The notes below the pieces were generated by a model, which searched no databases, was not told where the DNA came from, and saw only the letters and a program-made list of their open reading frames with translations. Below are positions 18,134-27,014 of a stretch of DNA of 64,000 nt, one piece after another (positions within the stretch are counted from its first letter, which is position 1; the number at the start of each line of letters is the position of its first letter). Position numbers and translations under genes: made by a program. The DNA lies in the NCBI RefSeq assembly GCF_041925275.1, contig NZ_JBHEUZ010000012.1:62001-126000 (forward strand), written 5' to 3'. The stretch is from Parapedobacter pyrenivorans_A (GTDB lineage Bacteria; Bacteroidota; Bacteroidia; Sphingobacteriales; Sphingobacteriaceae).

Positions 18134-18878
18134 AATCCCTTAATTGGCTTCCGGTATGGTGTATAAATACATTTTCGAGGGTGGTAGCTCCCGGTACCGC
18201 CGCAATAAGCTGGTCGGGCTCGCCTGCCACCACGATGCTCCCTGCATCGATGATGGCTATCCGCGTGCAGAAATGCTGTGCTTCATTGAGGTGGTGCGAA
18301 CTGTAGATGATGGTGGTGCCTTGTTGGTTGAGCTCACGGAGCAATGCCATGATGACCTCTTTGGAGTGTACATCCACGCCCACCGTAGGCTCGTCGAGGA
18401 AAAGTACGTCGGGGCGGTGCAGTATTCCAGCCAGTAGGTTTACCCGTCGCTGCATACCGCCAGAGAAGGTTTTGATGGGCTTTTTGGCGAACTCCGATAA
18501 CCCGACCCGTTGTAGCCCTTCCGTAATACGGTTCGCTAACTCCGTTGCAGAAAGCCCGTACAAGCTCCCGAAATAGTAGAGGTTTTCCTCGGCCGTGAGC
18601 GTGGGGTAAAGCGCGTATTCTTGCGGTACTACACCTAGCTGCCGTTGGATGGACCTACGTTGTCTGCCGTAATTCAACGAGCCAAACCATAGTTCTCCCG
18701 ATGAGGGCTTGATCATTCCGCACAAGGTAGAAATCAAGGTGGTTTTGCCCGCTCCGTTGGGGCCCAATAGACCGAAGATCTCTCCTTTGCCGATGGAAAG
18801 CGATAAATCCTTAAGTGCATACCGCTCGCTGCCCGCATATCGTTTAGACAGCTCATGTATGCGGATGATTTCGTCCAT
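18126..18878 (-). CDS. ABC transporter ATP-binding protein
   Basis: 250 residues from the ATG at 18878; the longer frame to 18908 adds residues outside the usual domain. Walker A GPNGAGKTT, signature FSGGMQRRVNLLAG and Walker B VLFLDEPTVGVD are all present. The domain is of the CcmA/NatA export class. It energises the permease encoded immediately downstream. It is the first gene of the leftward run after the GH20 interruption, so it may have its own promoter. Confidence 0.92.
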   Translation of the reverse strand: MDEIIRIHELSKRYAGSERYALKDLSLSIGKGEIFGLLGPNGAGKTTLISTLCGMIKPSSGELWFGSLNYGRQRRSIQRQLGVVPQEYALYPTLTAEENLYYFGSLYGLSATELANRITEGLQRVGLSEFAKKPIKTFSGGMQRRVNLLAGILHRPDVLFLDEPTVGVDVHSKEVIMALLRELNQQGTTIIYSSHHLNEAQHFCTRIAIIDAGSIVVAGEPDQLIAAVPGATTLENVFIHHTGSQLRDYA

Positions 18879-18996
18879 GGGGGCGAAAATAAGGAAAGTT
18901 GGGGACATGGATGTGTTTGGTGTAATTTTCTTATACTTGCTCTACGGAAGGGGAGGTCCGTGTATCACCCATGATGATCCAACGGAAATTAAAAAA

Positions 18997-21489
18997 ATGG
19001 TTATAATGATGTATCGAAATCTTTTTCTCGCTTTGTTTGTTCTCGTGGAAATGTCGGCCTGTTCAACGCGCAATATGGGCGACAATGGTGCTGGGATTTC
19101 TCTGCAGTGGGAGATCTTGGCTTCGCCTTATCCGGGAACGGACGAAACGCATTCCACGCTGACCATTACCAATAATACGGCCGATACGCTCGCAGCCACC
19201 GGCTGGTCCATTTACTTCAATACGGGTGTGGCTCGGGTGGCCGATACCGATAGTGCGGTGGCCGGCATTGAAATGATCAATGGCGATTTTTTCCGGTTCT
19301 ATCCGCGCGAAGGGTGGCAATCGCTGGCGCCGGGTGCCACCGTAGCCATCAACGTCATGTCGCGTATGTTGCGGAACATCACCGATATCCCCAGGGGGTT
19401 TTACCTCGTCTCGGACAATCATCCGGCAGGGGTATCGTTACCAATGGAGGTAGTACCTTTTGCGCAGGCGGATAGTTTGGAAATAGTACTGGCTGCTCAG
19501 GTGTATGAACAGAACGTCCACATCGCTGATATACCGCTGGCACAATTGCCTCCCGTGCTGCCCACGCCGGTAAGCTATACATACACGACGGATTCCTTTA
19601 CATTGACCGCTTCGGAATTGACCATATATGCCGATAGCGCTTTTGCTAATGAGGCCGCTTTCCTGCAAGACGAACTCGCCAGGGTTCTAACCCGAGCGCC
19701 ACGGTTGGTAGACGATCCGCTTGTCGCGTCGATTGTGCTCCGCCGACAGGAAGGCATCCACCCTGAGGGGTACCGATTGCTGGTCGATACGGGCGGTGTG
19801 GTAATCGAGGCGACAACCCCGGCAGGTGCATTTTACGGTATCCAGTCGCTCAAAGGATTGTTACCTCCTTCGGCATGGGCAAACCAAGTGGCTGCGATTA
19901 CCCTTCATGGGGTTACCATTACGGATGAACCGCGGTTTTCACACCGTGCGGTGATGTTGGACATAGCGCGTAATTTCCAGACCAAGGAGCAGGTGATGAA
20001 GATACTGGACCTCCTGGCGCTTTACAAAGTCAACGTGATGCACTTCCATTTCAGTGAAGACGAGGCATGGCGGTTGGAAATACGGGGACTCCCCGAACTG
20101 ACCGAGGTCGGCGCCCGGCGTGGCCACACGCTTGACGATACGGAATGGCTCATGCCGTCGTACGGTTCGGGCCCCGATGTGGCCAACGTAACGGGGAGTG
20201 GGTTTTACACGCGCGCCGACTATATCGAGCTCCTACGATACGCCACGAAGCGCCACATCCGCGTCATCCCTGAGATCGAAACGCCAGGCCACGCCCGGGC
20301 GGCGATAAAATCGATGGATGCGCGTTATCGGGCTTTTATGGCCAAGGGCGATACCGCCGCGGCAACGCAATACCTGTTGCGCGACCTCAACGACCAGTCG
20401 GAATACCGCTCGATACAGAATTGGGACGATAACATCATCAACGTGGCATTGCCTTCTGCGTATGTATTTCTGGAGAAGGTGGTGGACGAGCTCATCGCCA
20501 TGCACAAGGAAGCGGGTGCACCGTTGCAGACCATCCATTTCGGTGGCGATGAGGTGCCCGATGGCGTATGGGAAAAATCGCCCGCTGTACATCAGCTCAT
20601 GGCCGCGGAGTCTGATATCGCGCATGTTGACGACCTGTGGCACTATTTTTTCGGCCGCGTTAACGATCTATTGCAATCGCGCGGGCTTTACCTCTCGGGG
20701 TGGGAAGAAATCGGTATGAAAAAGGCTGTGGTAGATGGTCGGCGCAAAATGGTGGTGGAGCCACGCTTTGCAGATGAAAATTTCCATACGGATGTATGGA
20801 ATAACCTCGGTGACAATACCGACCTCGCGTACCGACTAGCGAATGCCGGCTACCGGGTGGTATTGACTAACGTGACGAACTTTTATATCGATTTGGCCTA
20901 TAATAGCAGCTTTTATGAACCTGGCCAATATTGGGGTGGGTATGTAGATGTAGGAAAGCCTTTCCGGTTCGTGCCATACAACCAATACCGCGGGTTAGAT
21001 ACTGAAACCACCGGCGAGCAGCTCACGGGCATCGGCCGGGCTAACATCGTGGGGTTACAGGCACCGCTGTGGAGCGAGATCATCACGTCGCCCGAGCGGA
21101 TGGAGTACCTGCTGCTGCCCAAGCTTTATGGGCTTGCGGAACGCGCTTGGGCAGCTGATCCCGCATGGGCTGAAAGTAAAGCAGCCGAATTATATGCGGC
21201 CGATTGGTCGAGGTTCTTAAACACGGTAGCCAAACGTGAGTTGCCCCGCGCAAGTCATTACGCCGGTGGTTTCGCCTACCGCATCCCTACGGCAGGCGTG
21301 GTTGAGCAATCGGGGAAACTCCATGCGAATGTGCAACTGCCCGGGTTTGCTATCCGGTATACCGTGGATGGCAGTGAGCCAACCGAACAAAGCACGCGTT
21401 ATACTGAGCCGGTAGCCGCGACAGGCGGGGTGGCTTTCCGTGTTTTTGACGGCAATGGGCGGGGTGGGCGTACGGTTTTTTGGAGGTGA
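18997..21489 (+). CDS. GH20 beta-N-acetylhexosaminidase lipoprotein
   Basis: 830 residues. The signal peptide ends in LVEMSAC, a usable though imperfect lipobox, so the protein is probably membrane-anchored. Order: carbohydrate-binding-like N-terminal domain (about 25-170), GH20 zincin-like domain, catalytic (beta/alpha)8 barrel with D518-E519 in HFGGDEVPDG, and a short C-terminal beta domain (IRYTVDGSEPTEQ). It removes terminal GlcNAc/GalNAc. It runs against the pigment genes on both sides and has no obvious link with them. ATGs at 18997, 19006 and 19009 are all possible. Confidence 0.9.
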   Translation: MVIMMYRNLFLALFVLVEMSACSTRNMGDNGAGISLQWEILASPYPGTDETHSTLTITNNTADTLAATGWSIYFNTGVARVADTDSAVAGIEMINGDFFRFYPREGWQSLAPGATVAINVMSRMLRNITDIPRGFYLVSDNHPAGVSLPMEVVPFAQADSLEIVLAAQVYEQNVHIADIPLAQLPPVLPTPVSYTYTTDSFTLTASELTIYADSAFANEAAFLQDELARVLTRAPRLVDDPLVASIVLRRQEGIHPEGYRLLVDTGGVVIEATTPAGAFYGIQSLKGLLPPSAWANQVAAITLHGVTITDEPRFSHRAVMLDIARNFQTKEQVMKILDLLALYKVNVMHFHFSEDEAWRLEIRGLPELTEVGARRGHTLDDTEWLMPSYGSGPDVANVTGSGFYTRADYIELLRYATKRHIRVIPEIETPGHARAAIKSMDARYRAFMAKGDTAAATQYLLRDLNDQSEYRSIQNWDDNIINVALPSAYVFLEKVVDELIAMHKEAGAPLQTIHFGGDEVPDGVWEKSPAVHQLMAAESDIAHVDDLWHYFFGRVNDLLQSRGLYLSGWEEIGMKKAVVDGRRKMVVEPRFADENFHTDVWNNLGDNTDLAYRLANAGYRVVLTNVTNFYIDLAYNSSFYEPGQYWGGYVDVGKPFRFVPYNQYRGLDTETTGEQLTGIGRANIVGLQAPLWSEIITSPERMEYLLLPKLYGLAERAWAADPAWAESKAAELYAADWSRFLNTVAKRELPRASHYAGGFAYRIPTAGVVEQSGKLHANVQLPGFAIRYTVDGSEPTEQSTRYTEPVAATGGVAFRVFDGNGRGGRTVFWR

Positions 21490-21497
21490 CGGAAGGG

Positions 21498-22493
21498 TCA
21501 AATGTCTTTTTTCAATGCGTTGAAAAACTGCTTTTCCCGCTCGGCAAGTTCCATTAGCTGTTCGGATAGTTTTTCATAGACATCGCTTCCCGACTTGCGG
21601 TTTTTGTATATGCGCGAAATATCCAATGCAAAGTCGCGCCAGGCATCGCCGATGGCGGTCATCTCTTCCGATCGCCGGGCGAGTGCATCGTTATTGAGCA
21701 TTCCACTAGCTTCTTGTAAAAAAGCCGCATAGATAAACCGGAAGCCGCCGCCACCGGTACCGATTTCTTCCTGCATGCGCACCAACTGGCCCAGGTAATG
21801 GTTGGTTTTTTTGATCCCGATGGTCTTTGGCCATTTGCGGATATTGCGCGCTACCCATTTCATCGCATTTACACCGATAATGGGTACCGGTGCCAGCATG
21901 TCGTTGCACGTTTGCCGGATGCCCTTTTTGATGGCCTTTTCGAGGTCGTAATGTTCCGGAAGCCGTTCCAAATAATACAAGTGCCCCTTGGGTGGTAGCG
22001 CGCCTTTAGCAAAACGTACCCGCTGGAGCTCGGCGTCAGTGAGCTTGGTGGTATAGTCCATTACCGGATCACTGATGAGGTATCCATCGGCTTCCTTGCC
22101 GTAGACCACCAGGTTGTGTGCATTGAAGTGGAACCGGTATTCGTCGGGGAAGTAGGTGAGGTTATACACGCCCACTTGCAGCCCTACGGGAATGCCCCGG
22201 GCGAGCTTCTCATCCAATACGGCCTGCGCCTTTTCGGGCGAAGAAAACCGTTGGTGTACCACCTTGATGCCCAATCGGCGCGCCAGTTTTCGGAAAATGC
22301 TTCCCGGCATAGGGCGGTAGCTGAATCCCGGGGCGAAATTGACCTTTAGGAAGGGAAGGTATACAAAAAACAAGCCGCTGCCAATGCCGAAAACCATCGG
22401 TTCAGACAAGGTGACCCCTTGGTGGTTCAATAAATTTGATATAACCCCATTTTCGCAATGGGCGGATTGGCGGTGTTCAAAAGCAATATCCAT
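21498..22493 (-). CDS. BtrH N-terminal domain / DUF4872 protein
   Basis: 331 residues. The N-terminal cysteine-peptidase-like fold has C13 in HRQSAHCENGVISNLL, a histidine in HFNAHNLVVYG and an aspartate in YLISDPVMDY. The founding BtrH transfers an acyl group from ACP to an amine in butirosin synthesis. The C-terminal DUF4872 part is helical. In pigment clusters it is a candidate acyltransferase acting on ACP-bound chains (inference). A TTG at 22505 would overlap the upstream stop as TTGA; the ATG at 22493 fits the family N-terminus better. Confidence 0.78.
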   Translation of the reverse strand: MDIAFEHRQSAHCENGVISNLLNHQGVTLSEPMVFGIGSGLFFVYLPFLKVNFAPGFSYRPMPGSIFRKLARRLGIKVVHQRFSSPEKAQAVLDEKLARGIPVGLQVGVYNLTYFPDEYRFHFNAHNLVVYGKEADGYLISDPVMDYTTKLTDAELQRVRFAKGALPPKGHLYYLERLPEHYDLEKAIKKGIRQTCNDMLAPVPIIGVNAMKWVARNIRKWPKTIGIKKTNHYLGQLVRMQEEIGTGGGGFRFIYAAFLQEASGMLNNDALARRSEEMTAIGDAWRDFALDISRIYKNRKSGSDVYEKLSEQLMELAEREKQFFNALKKDI

Positions 22494-22501
22494 GTAGTTG
22501 T

Positions 22502-22903
22502 TCAATCAATCGGCGATTTCAGTTGCGCCACGGTAATGCCGAAAACATCTGCATACTTTCGGAGTGTTTTGTCTTTCAGCTTATCGAACCGATGCGGATA
22601 AAAGTGTCGCTTCACGAACCAGCGGTGTATGCCCACATAGCTGGCCAATAGGGGCAAATCCATGCGGTGGAGTTCCATATAGTAAGCGATGGGGCTGAGT
22701 GTGCCTGCCGCTACCGCTTGTTTGGTGGTGGCTATACGCTCGTCGATGAGCTCCAGCGACTCGTTAAGGGCTAAGGTCTTTACTTCCCAGCCCCTGCTGG
22801 GCACCACCGTATACCGGCCATGCTCGTCTACCGCATAGCAGAGTTCATGGACATTCTTTTTGGCCAAACTGCCATCGTCCTGTGGTACTTCGTTTTTATT
22901 CAT
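22502..22903 (-). CDS. Small pigment-cluster protein with HTH-like C-terminus, function unknown
   Basis: 133 residues, no signal peptide. The first 60 residues are a charged domain (HELCYAVDEHGRYTVVPSRG). The second half (about 70-133) runs MDLPLLASYVGIHRWFVKRH then LRKYADVFGITVAQLKSPI, which follows the helix pattern of Cro/C1-type helix-turn-helix domains. No known family is recognised. It lies between the dehydratase and BtrH-like genes in the same direction. It could be a regulator of the cluster or a protein-binding adaptor. ATG at 22903 preferred over GTG at 22909. Confidence 0.6.
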   Translation of the reverse strand: MNKNEVPQDDGSLAKKNVHELCYAVDEHGRYTVVPSRGWEVKTLALNESLELIDERIATTKQAVAAGTLSPIAYYMELHRMDLPLLASYVGIHRWFVKRHFYPHRFDKLKDKTLRKYADVFGITVAQLKSPID

Positions 22904-22909
22904 GGTCAC

Positions 22910-23362
22910 TCACTGCTCCTTGGTTTGCAACAGCATTTTCATCGTTGCTTGCAATGCGATTTCGCCGCCAACCGAAATCGTTCCCCGGATATTGCAAATT
23001 TTCAAAAAATCCGAGGTAAAAACAAGCTCGGTTTGTGTGTGGGTATATAATTCCTGTCCAACGAGGGGGAGCGTTGACACGTGGAGATCAAGTATCGTGC
23101 TAATCACACCGAGGTTGTTTTTTTTCTTATCCCAGAGCACTTCATCGGGCCTGATAAAGAAATAGTTGAGGAAAATGAAGCTCGTCTGTGCAAGGTTTTC
23201 GAGCATTCCCATTTCTGATAGTACTCCGTGGGCCACAAAAAGGCAGTTAGGCGTGACAGAAAATGCGGTTTCCGTTTCCACGCCTTCCACTCGTACCACA
23301 CGGTCTACCAAGACCATGGGCGGTCGGTGGGGGATGAGTTCTTCGATGGCGGGGAAGGTCAT
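22910..23362 (-). CDS. Hotdog-fold 3-hydroxyacyl-ACP dehydratase-like protein (ApeP type, first)
   Basis: 150 residues. IEELIPHRPPMVLVDRVVRV and LSEMGMLENLAQTSFIF match the hotdog proteins of aryl-polyene clusters, in which the E-x-G-x-x-E-N-x-A-Q pattern replaces the FabZ HFPG box. Expected to dehydrate the beta-hydroxyacyl polyene intermediate, probably as a heteromer with the next protein. ATG at 23362; a GTG at 23374 would overlap the previous gene. Confidence 0.75.
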   Translation of the reverse strand: MTFPAIEELIPHRPPMVLVDRVVRVEGVETETAFSVTPNCLFVAHGVLSEMGMLENLAQTSFIFLNYFFIRPDEVLWDKKKNNLGVISTILDLHVSTLPLVGQELYTHTQTELVFTSDFLKICNIRGTISVGGEIALQATMKMLLQTKEQ

Positions 23363-23366
23363 GGCG

Positions 23367-23804
23367 CTATTCACCTTCCTTGGCTATGACGGTTCGCATT
23401 TCGCCCGTTGCAATCAGCTTGCCGTGGCATTTCACTTCGCCGCGTACGGCGGTAACCCCAAATAACTGCTGCAAGATATAGATGGTAGTGGAGAGCGTTT
23501 GGCCCGCATGGGGCAACCGATGGATTTCGAAATTCTTGATGGAACCAATATACCCCACCGGCGGCGAGAGGTTGCGCATGGAATAGTCGTATCCCTGATG
23601 CAGGGCGATGGTCTGTGCGAAATGTTCGACGACGCCTGCTTCGGCGAGCACCCCGTTGCTATCAACCAATACGTGTTGGTGGGGGATATCAAAGGAGGAA
23701 ACGATGCGGTTAGTTTCGTATTCAATCAGCGTATCCACCAATACAAAAGGGGGTTGCTGCGGGATTAATTTGCATATCTGTTCTTGCGATGAGATGAGCG
23801 TCAT
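23367..23804 (-). CDS. Hotdog-fold 3-hydroxyacyl-ACP dehydratase-like protein (ApeP type, second)
   Basis: 145 residues. ICKLIPQQPPFVLVDTLIEY and VLAEAGVVEHFAQTIALHQG match the same family as the next gene downstream, with the PHAGQTLSTT segment. The two differ enough to be distinct subunits. Located 4 bases after the darB stop in a tightly packed run. Confidence 0.75.
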   Translation of the reverse strand: MTLISSQEQICKLIPQQPPFVLVDTLIEYETNRIVSSFDIPHQHVLVDSNGVLAEAGVVEHFAQTIALHQGYDYSMRNLSPPVGYIGSIKNFEIHRLPHAGQTLSTTIYILQQLFGVTAVRGEVKCHGKLIATGEMRTVIAKEGE

Positions 23805-23808
23805 AACA

Positions 23809-24945
23809 TTAGGTTACTTCCAACAACGCGTAAACATAAGAAAATCTTCCGCTTTCGGGGACCGACAGCAGTATTTTTTCGCCCTTTTTGAGCGTCTTCG
23901 TATTAAAAAGCTCTTCCAGCTGGATATAGCTGGAGGCCGATCCAACGTTGCCGATTTTCTCCAGATTGATGAACCATTTCTCTTCGGGGATGTCGACACC
24001 TGCCGTTGAAAAAGCTTCGACAAGCCGGTCTTTAAAAAAATAAGACGAAATATGGGGCAGGAAGTGGTCGATTTCGCCGGCCACGAGCTGGTGCTTATCC
24101 AGTATTTCCCGAATGCTTTGCACGCCCTTGGGGATTACATATGACTCCAATAACTTGATGTCCTGTTTGATGGCAAACATCGACTGCTCCAACCACGCTT
24201 CCGGCGATGCGTCGCTCCAAGGGAGCAGCTTGCCGTTTACCTTGATGGCCCCGGCATACATGCAGGGTTCCAACTCGTGGGCGTAGGAAATACCATCCAC
24301 CCAACGGATGGCAAGCGATGTCCGATGGTCGTTGGGTTGGTGGCTCAGCAGCATGGCGGCAGCCCCATCCGAGAGCATCCACCGTAGGAAGTCTTTCTCG
24401 AAGGCAATGATGGGATTTTGCTCCAGTGCCGCCAACCGTTCGGACTCGTTGTTGAATTTGTCGGCCCGGAGCCAAGAAGATACCCGTTCGGACCCCGTAC
24501 ACACCGCCCGCTCGGCGCTACCGGTCGCAATGGTCATGTAGGCATACTTGAGGGCGTTCATGCCAGATGTACATATGCCCGAAGCGGAGTTGAGTTCCAT
24601 GGGCTTGTTTTTCCACAGTCCGTGCACCATGCTGGCATGCGAAGGCAGCAGCTGGTCTGGGGTGGAGGTACCACACGATAGCACGTCGATTGCAGACTTA
24701 GACACCGCGGATTGCTCCACCAAACGGTTTATCGCTTCTATGGTGAGCTCGGCATTGGTATGTGTGGGCTGTCCATCGGCGCCGATGGCATAATACCGCG
24801 AGGTAATCCGGTTGTTGCGCAGCACGATGGCACGTGCCCTGGAGGGCGCACCATTGATGACACCCAATACCGTTTCCATCCGGTCGTTAGCAACTGGGTC
24901 ATTGGGCAGGAATGTGGTAATCGCATTGATATATACCGTTGGCAT
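23809..24945 (-). CDS. darB: Dialkylresorcinol ketosynthase DarB (KAS III type)
   Basis: 378 residues with a thiolase fold. The KAS III triad is C125 (NSASGICTSGMNA), H298 (DHFLPHISSYF) and N333 (KIGNVGSASSY). DarB condenses an acyl-ACP/CoA with a second beta-keto acyl chain to give the dialkylcyclohexanedione precursor of dialkylresorcinols. Pairing with darA, one base overlap, makes the assignment firm. It is the resorcinol half of flexirubin synthesis. Confidence 0.88.
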   Translation of the reverse strand: MPTVYINAITTFLPNDPVANDRMETVLGVINGAPSRARAIVLRNNRITSRYYAIGADGQPTHTNAELTIEAINRLVEQSAVSKSAIDVLSCGTSTPDQLLPSHASMVHGLWKNKPMELNSASGICTSGMNALKYAYMTIATGSAERAVCTGSERVSSWLRADKFNNESERLAALEQNPIIAFEKDFLRWMLSDGAAAMLLSHQPNDHRTSLAIRWVDGISYAHELEPCMYAGAIKVNGKLLPWSDASPEAWLEQSMFAIKQDIKLLESYVIPKGVQSIREILDKHQLVAGEIDHFLPHISSYFFKDRLVEAFSTAGVDIPEEKWFINLEKIGNVGSASSYIQLEELFNTKTLKKGEKILLSVPESGRFSYVYALLEVT

Positions 24946-25877
24946 TACCGGGGCATTTTAAAATGAACAGACTTATAGTACCTCGTTTCTTTCTTAATGA
25001 AAGAAAGGAACGGCAAATGTAGTATTAAAAATAATAAACTGACGATTGGTGCGAGTACCCATATGGCGAAGAGCAGGTAATAGTTGAATGCTTTGAGCCA
25101 TGGTCTTCGCGCCTTTGCCCCGGGCGAACCTTTGCTCCGGATGAGTTTGGCCCATTTGGCAAAAAGTGTATTCGCCCGTTTGTCGGTGAAAACAAGAACC
25201 GGCCTGATCATTACGGCGCCCAACTCCAATAATTCAACTTGGAGGGAACTGTAATCGTTGCGTTTCAGGTGGGCCAATATCGGTATGCCGAACTTATTGG
25301 ATTCGGCGATGTCTTTGTCAGAAACCCCCGGTTTGGGGAATAGCCCCAAATAGGCATCTTTCCGCCCGGTCATCATCCAGTGCACGATGGTAATCACGCT
25401 GACATGGTTGAGGTGGCGGTCTACCCGTGCAATATTGCCCACGTGGTTTGCCCCGATAGCGTGTAATAGCCGTTTTACTTTCTCCTGTGCCATTACCCAC
25501 ATATTGCGGCAGTTGATTACCGTAATCACCGGTTTGCCGCGCAATAGCCGATCGGCAGCCTCGCTTTTCAGGAACGAGTTGAATGGGATCGATGGCGAAA
25601 GGTACCACACTTGGTAGCCCAGTACGACCAGGTCGTAATCTTGCTGAAGAATAGCGTCATCAACGGGCGCTAGTTCGCAGGGGAGTTGCAGGAACGACTC
25701 GGGGAAGGCGTCGAAGAACGTGTGCCCGTCCCACGGGAAGGGATAGTCCACCGCGGGTGTTATCCGATGATACGTCAATTCCACTCCCGGATCAGCCGCG
25801 AGCGGCGAAAGCAGGCGATCCAATATTTCCCGCTGTTGCCCCGTTTGGGTATAGTATATGACTAAAACACGCTTCAT
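24945..25877 (-). CDS. darA: Dialkylresorcinol-forming enzyme DarA, flavodoxin-like
   Basis: 310 residues. VLVIYYTQTGQQREILDRLL at the start is a flavodoxin-type FMN-binding loop and VVLGYQVWYLSPSIPFNSFL matches the second flavin loop. DarA acts with DarB and is considered the aromatising enzyme giving the resorcinol ring. Residues about 262-300 contain one or two hydrophobic segments, so it is probably membrane-associated. ATG at 25877 overlaps the acyltransferase stop as ATGA; a longer frame would use TTG. Confidence 0.85.
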   Translation of the reverse strand: MKRVLVIYYTQTGQQREILDRLLSPLAADPGVELTYHRITPAVDYPFPWDGHTFFDAFPESFLQLPCELAPVDDAILQQDYDLVVLGYQVWYLSPSIPFNSFLKSEAADRLLRGKPVITVINCRNMWVMAQEKVKRLLHAIGANHVGNIARVDRHLNHVSVITIVHWMMTGRKDAYLGLFPKPGVSDKDIAESNKFGIPILAHLKRNDYSSLQVELLELGAVMIRPVLVFTDKRANTLFAKWAKLIRSKGSPGAKARRPWLKAFNYYLLFAIWVLAPIVSLLFLILHLPFLSFIKKETRYYKSVHFKMPR

Positions 25878-26740
25878 GTCTTCCAAAAATCATAGTAATT
25901 AAACCACTGTAGCGGGTATTTCGTTAATATATGCGCTATACTCTGTACGTAGGCTTGGAGCAATGACTGGGCATCACGGTGGTTGAACGTAGCAGTACGT
26001 GCATACAGGTGGTAATGCCTGCGGCGTTCGCGCATCACATAGACAAAAAGCACCGGCGTGCTCAATCGGGAGCTGATGAGGAACGGTCCCGCGGGGAAAT
26101 GTGCTTCTTTTCCCAGGAAATCGGCTGTCATCGTTTTGCTTCCTTCCACGAAGCGGTCGCCCGTGAAGCAGATCATCCCTTTCTCATCGATGACCCGGTT
26201 GATCTCGAACACGTGCGATAGGTCGTCGTTCACAACGATAAATTCCGTCTTGGGTTTAGCCATGATATTGGCTAGGTACGACTTGATGGCCCGCCGCTCT
26301 TCATCGGTGGTGACCAGGTGTATCTTTTTGTCAAATTCGCCCATGAAGTACTGGGATACCTCGAAATTGCCCACATGGGCACTGATGAGGATGCCAGCAC
26401 TATTATCTTTGGCCAGTTGCCGGATCTGGTCTATCCCATCGAACTCATATGTGTATTTATGCTCCAACCCGGCTGTGATGGCAATTTTGTCGATGATGGT
26501 TTGCCCGAAAACGAAGTAATTGCGGTAGGTGTTGATGGCGCTGCGAAAGAATGCCTGTTTGCGATGGTGGCGGAAATAACGGTATATGGCCCCCGTTTGG
26601 CGTGGCGAACTGAAAAAGTAGTAAAGCGAAACGAAAATCAGCAGGAAATAGGCAACGGATATTCCCGCGTGCTTAATCAGGAAAATAAATATTTTGTATC
26701 CGGAAACGGTACCCCTCGATTTTCCTTCCCATTCAGCCAT
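25874..26740 (-). CDS. LpxL-like acyltransferase of the pigment cluster
   Basis: 288 residues. An N-terminal helix (about 17-43) anchors it in the membrane. The acyltransferase motif HX4E is H122-E127 in SAHVGNFEVSQ, and GMICFTGDRFVEGSKT follows as the second block. The family is the LABLAT group of lipid A acyltransferases. It may join the polyene acyl-ACP to an acceptor such as the dialkylresorcinol, or to a lipid. Located between the ACP gene and darA. Confidence 0.85.
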   Translation of the reverse strand: MAEWEGKSRGTVSGYKIFIFLIKHAGISVAYFLLIFVSLYYFFSSPRQTGAIYRYFRHHRKQAFFRSAINTYRNYFVFGQTIIDKIAITAGLEHKYTYEFDGIDQIRQLAKDNSAGILISAHVGNFEVSQYFMGEFDKKIHLVTTDEERRAIKSYLANIMAKPKTEFIVVNDDLSHVFEINRVIDEKGMICFTGDRFVEGSKTMTADFLGKEAHFPAGPFLISSRLSTPVLFVYVMRERRRHYHLYARTATFNHRDAQSLLQAYVQSIAHILTKYPLQWFNYYDFWKT

Positions 26741-26749
26741 TGGATGTGA

Positions 26750-27001
26750 TTAGGCAATCGCATGTATCTTGCTGCCGATTAAGTCGTATAGGTTATCGAA
26801 TGTATTTACGTTGGTAAAATCCTTGCTTTCCAGCTTGATGCCGAAATTGGATTCGATAAGGACAACCAAATCCACATAGTCCAAGCTGTCCAAATCCAAT
26901 GATTCTTTCAAATCCGCATCGGGTTGGATGACGTCGGACTGCACCTCGAACTCCTCTATCAAAAACCTATTGGTAATATCAATAATCTCTTCCCTGCTCA
27001 T
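26750..27001 (-). CDS. Acyl carrier protein (second of two)
   Basis: 83 residues. The attachment serine is S39 in ESLDLDSLDYVDLVVLIE. Located between the ketosynthase at 27015 and the acyltransferase. Having two unlike ACPs in the cluster matches two chains (aryl polyene and resorcinol) or initiation versus extension roles. Confidence 0.93.
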   Translation of the reverse strand: MSREEIIDITNRFLIEEFEVQSDVIQPDADLKESLDLDSLDYVDLVVLIESNFGIKLESKDFTNVNTFDNLYDLIGSKIHAIA

Positions 27002-27014
27002 GGATGCTGCGCTA

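Noticed and set aside
18709..18996. N-terminal extension of the GH20 frame
   Set aside because: It overlaps the ABC ATPase gene on the other strand and places about 96 residues before an evident lipoprotein signal peptide.
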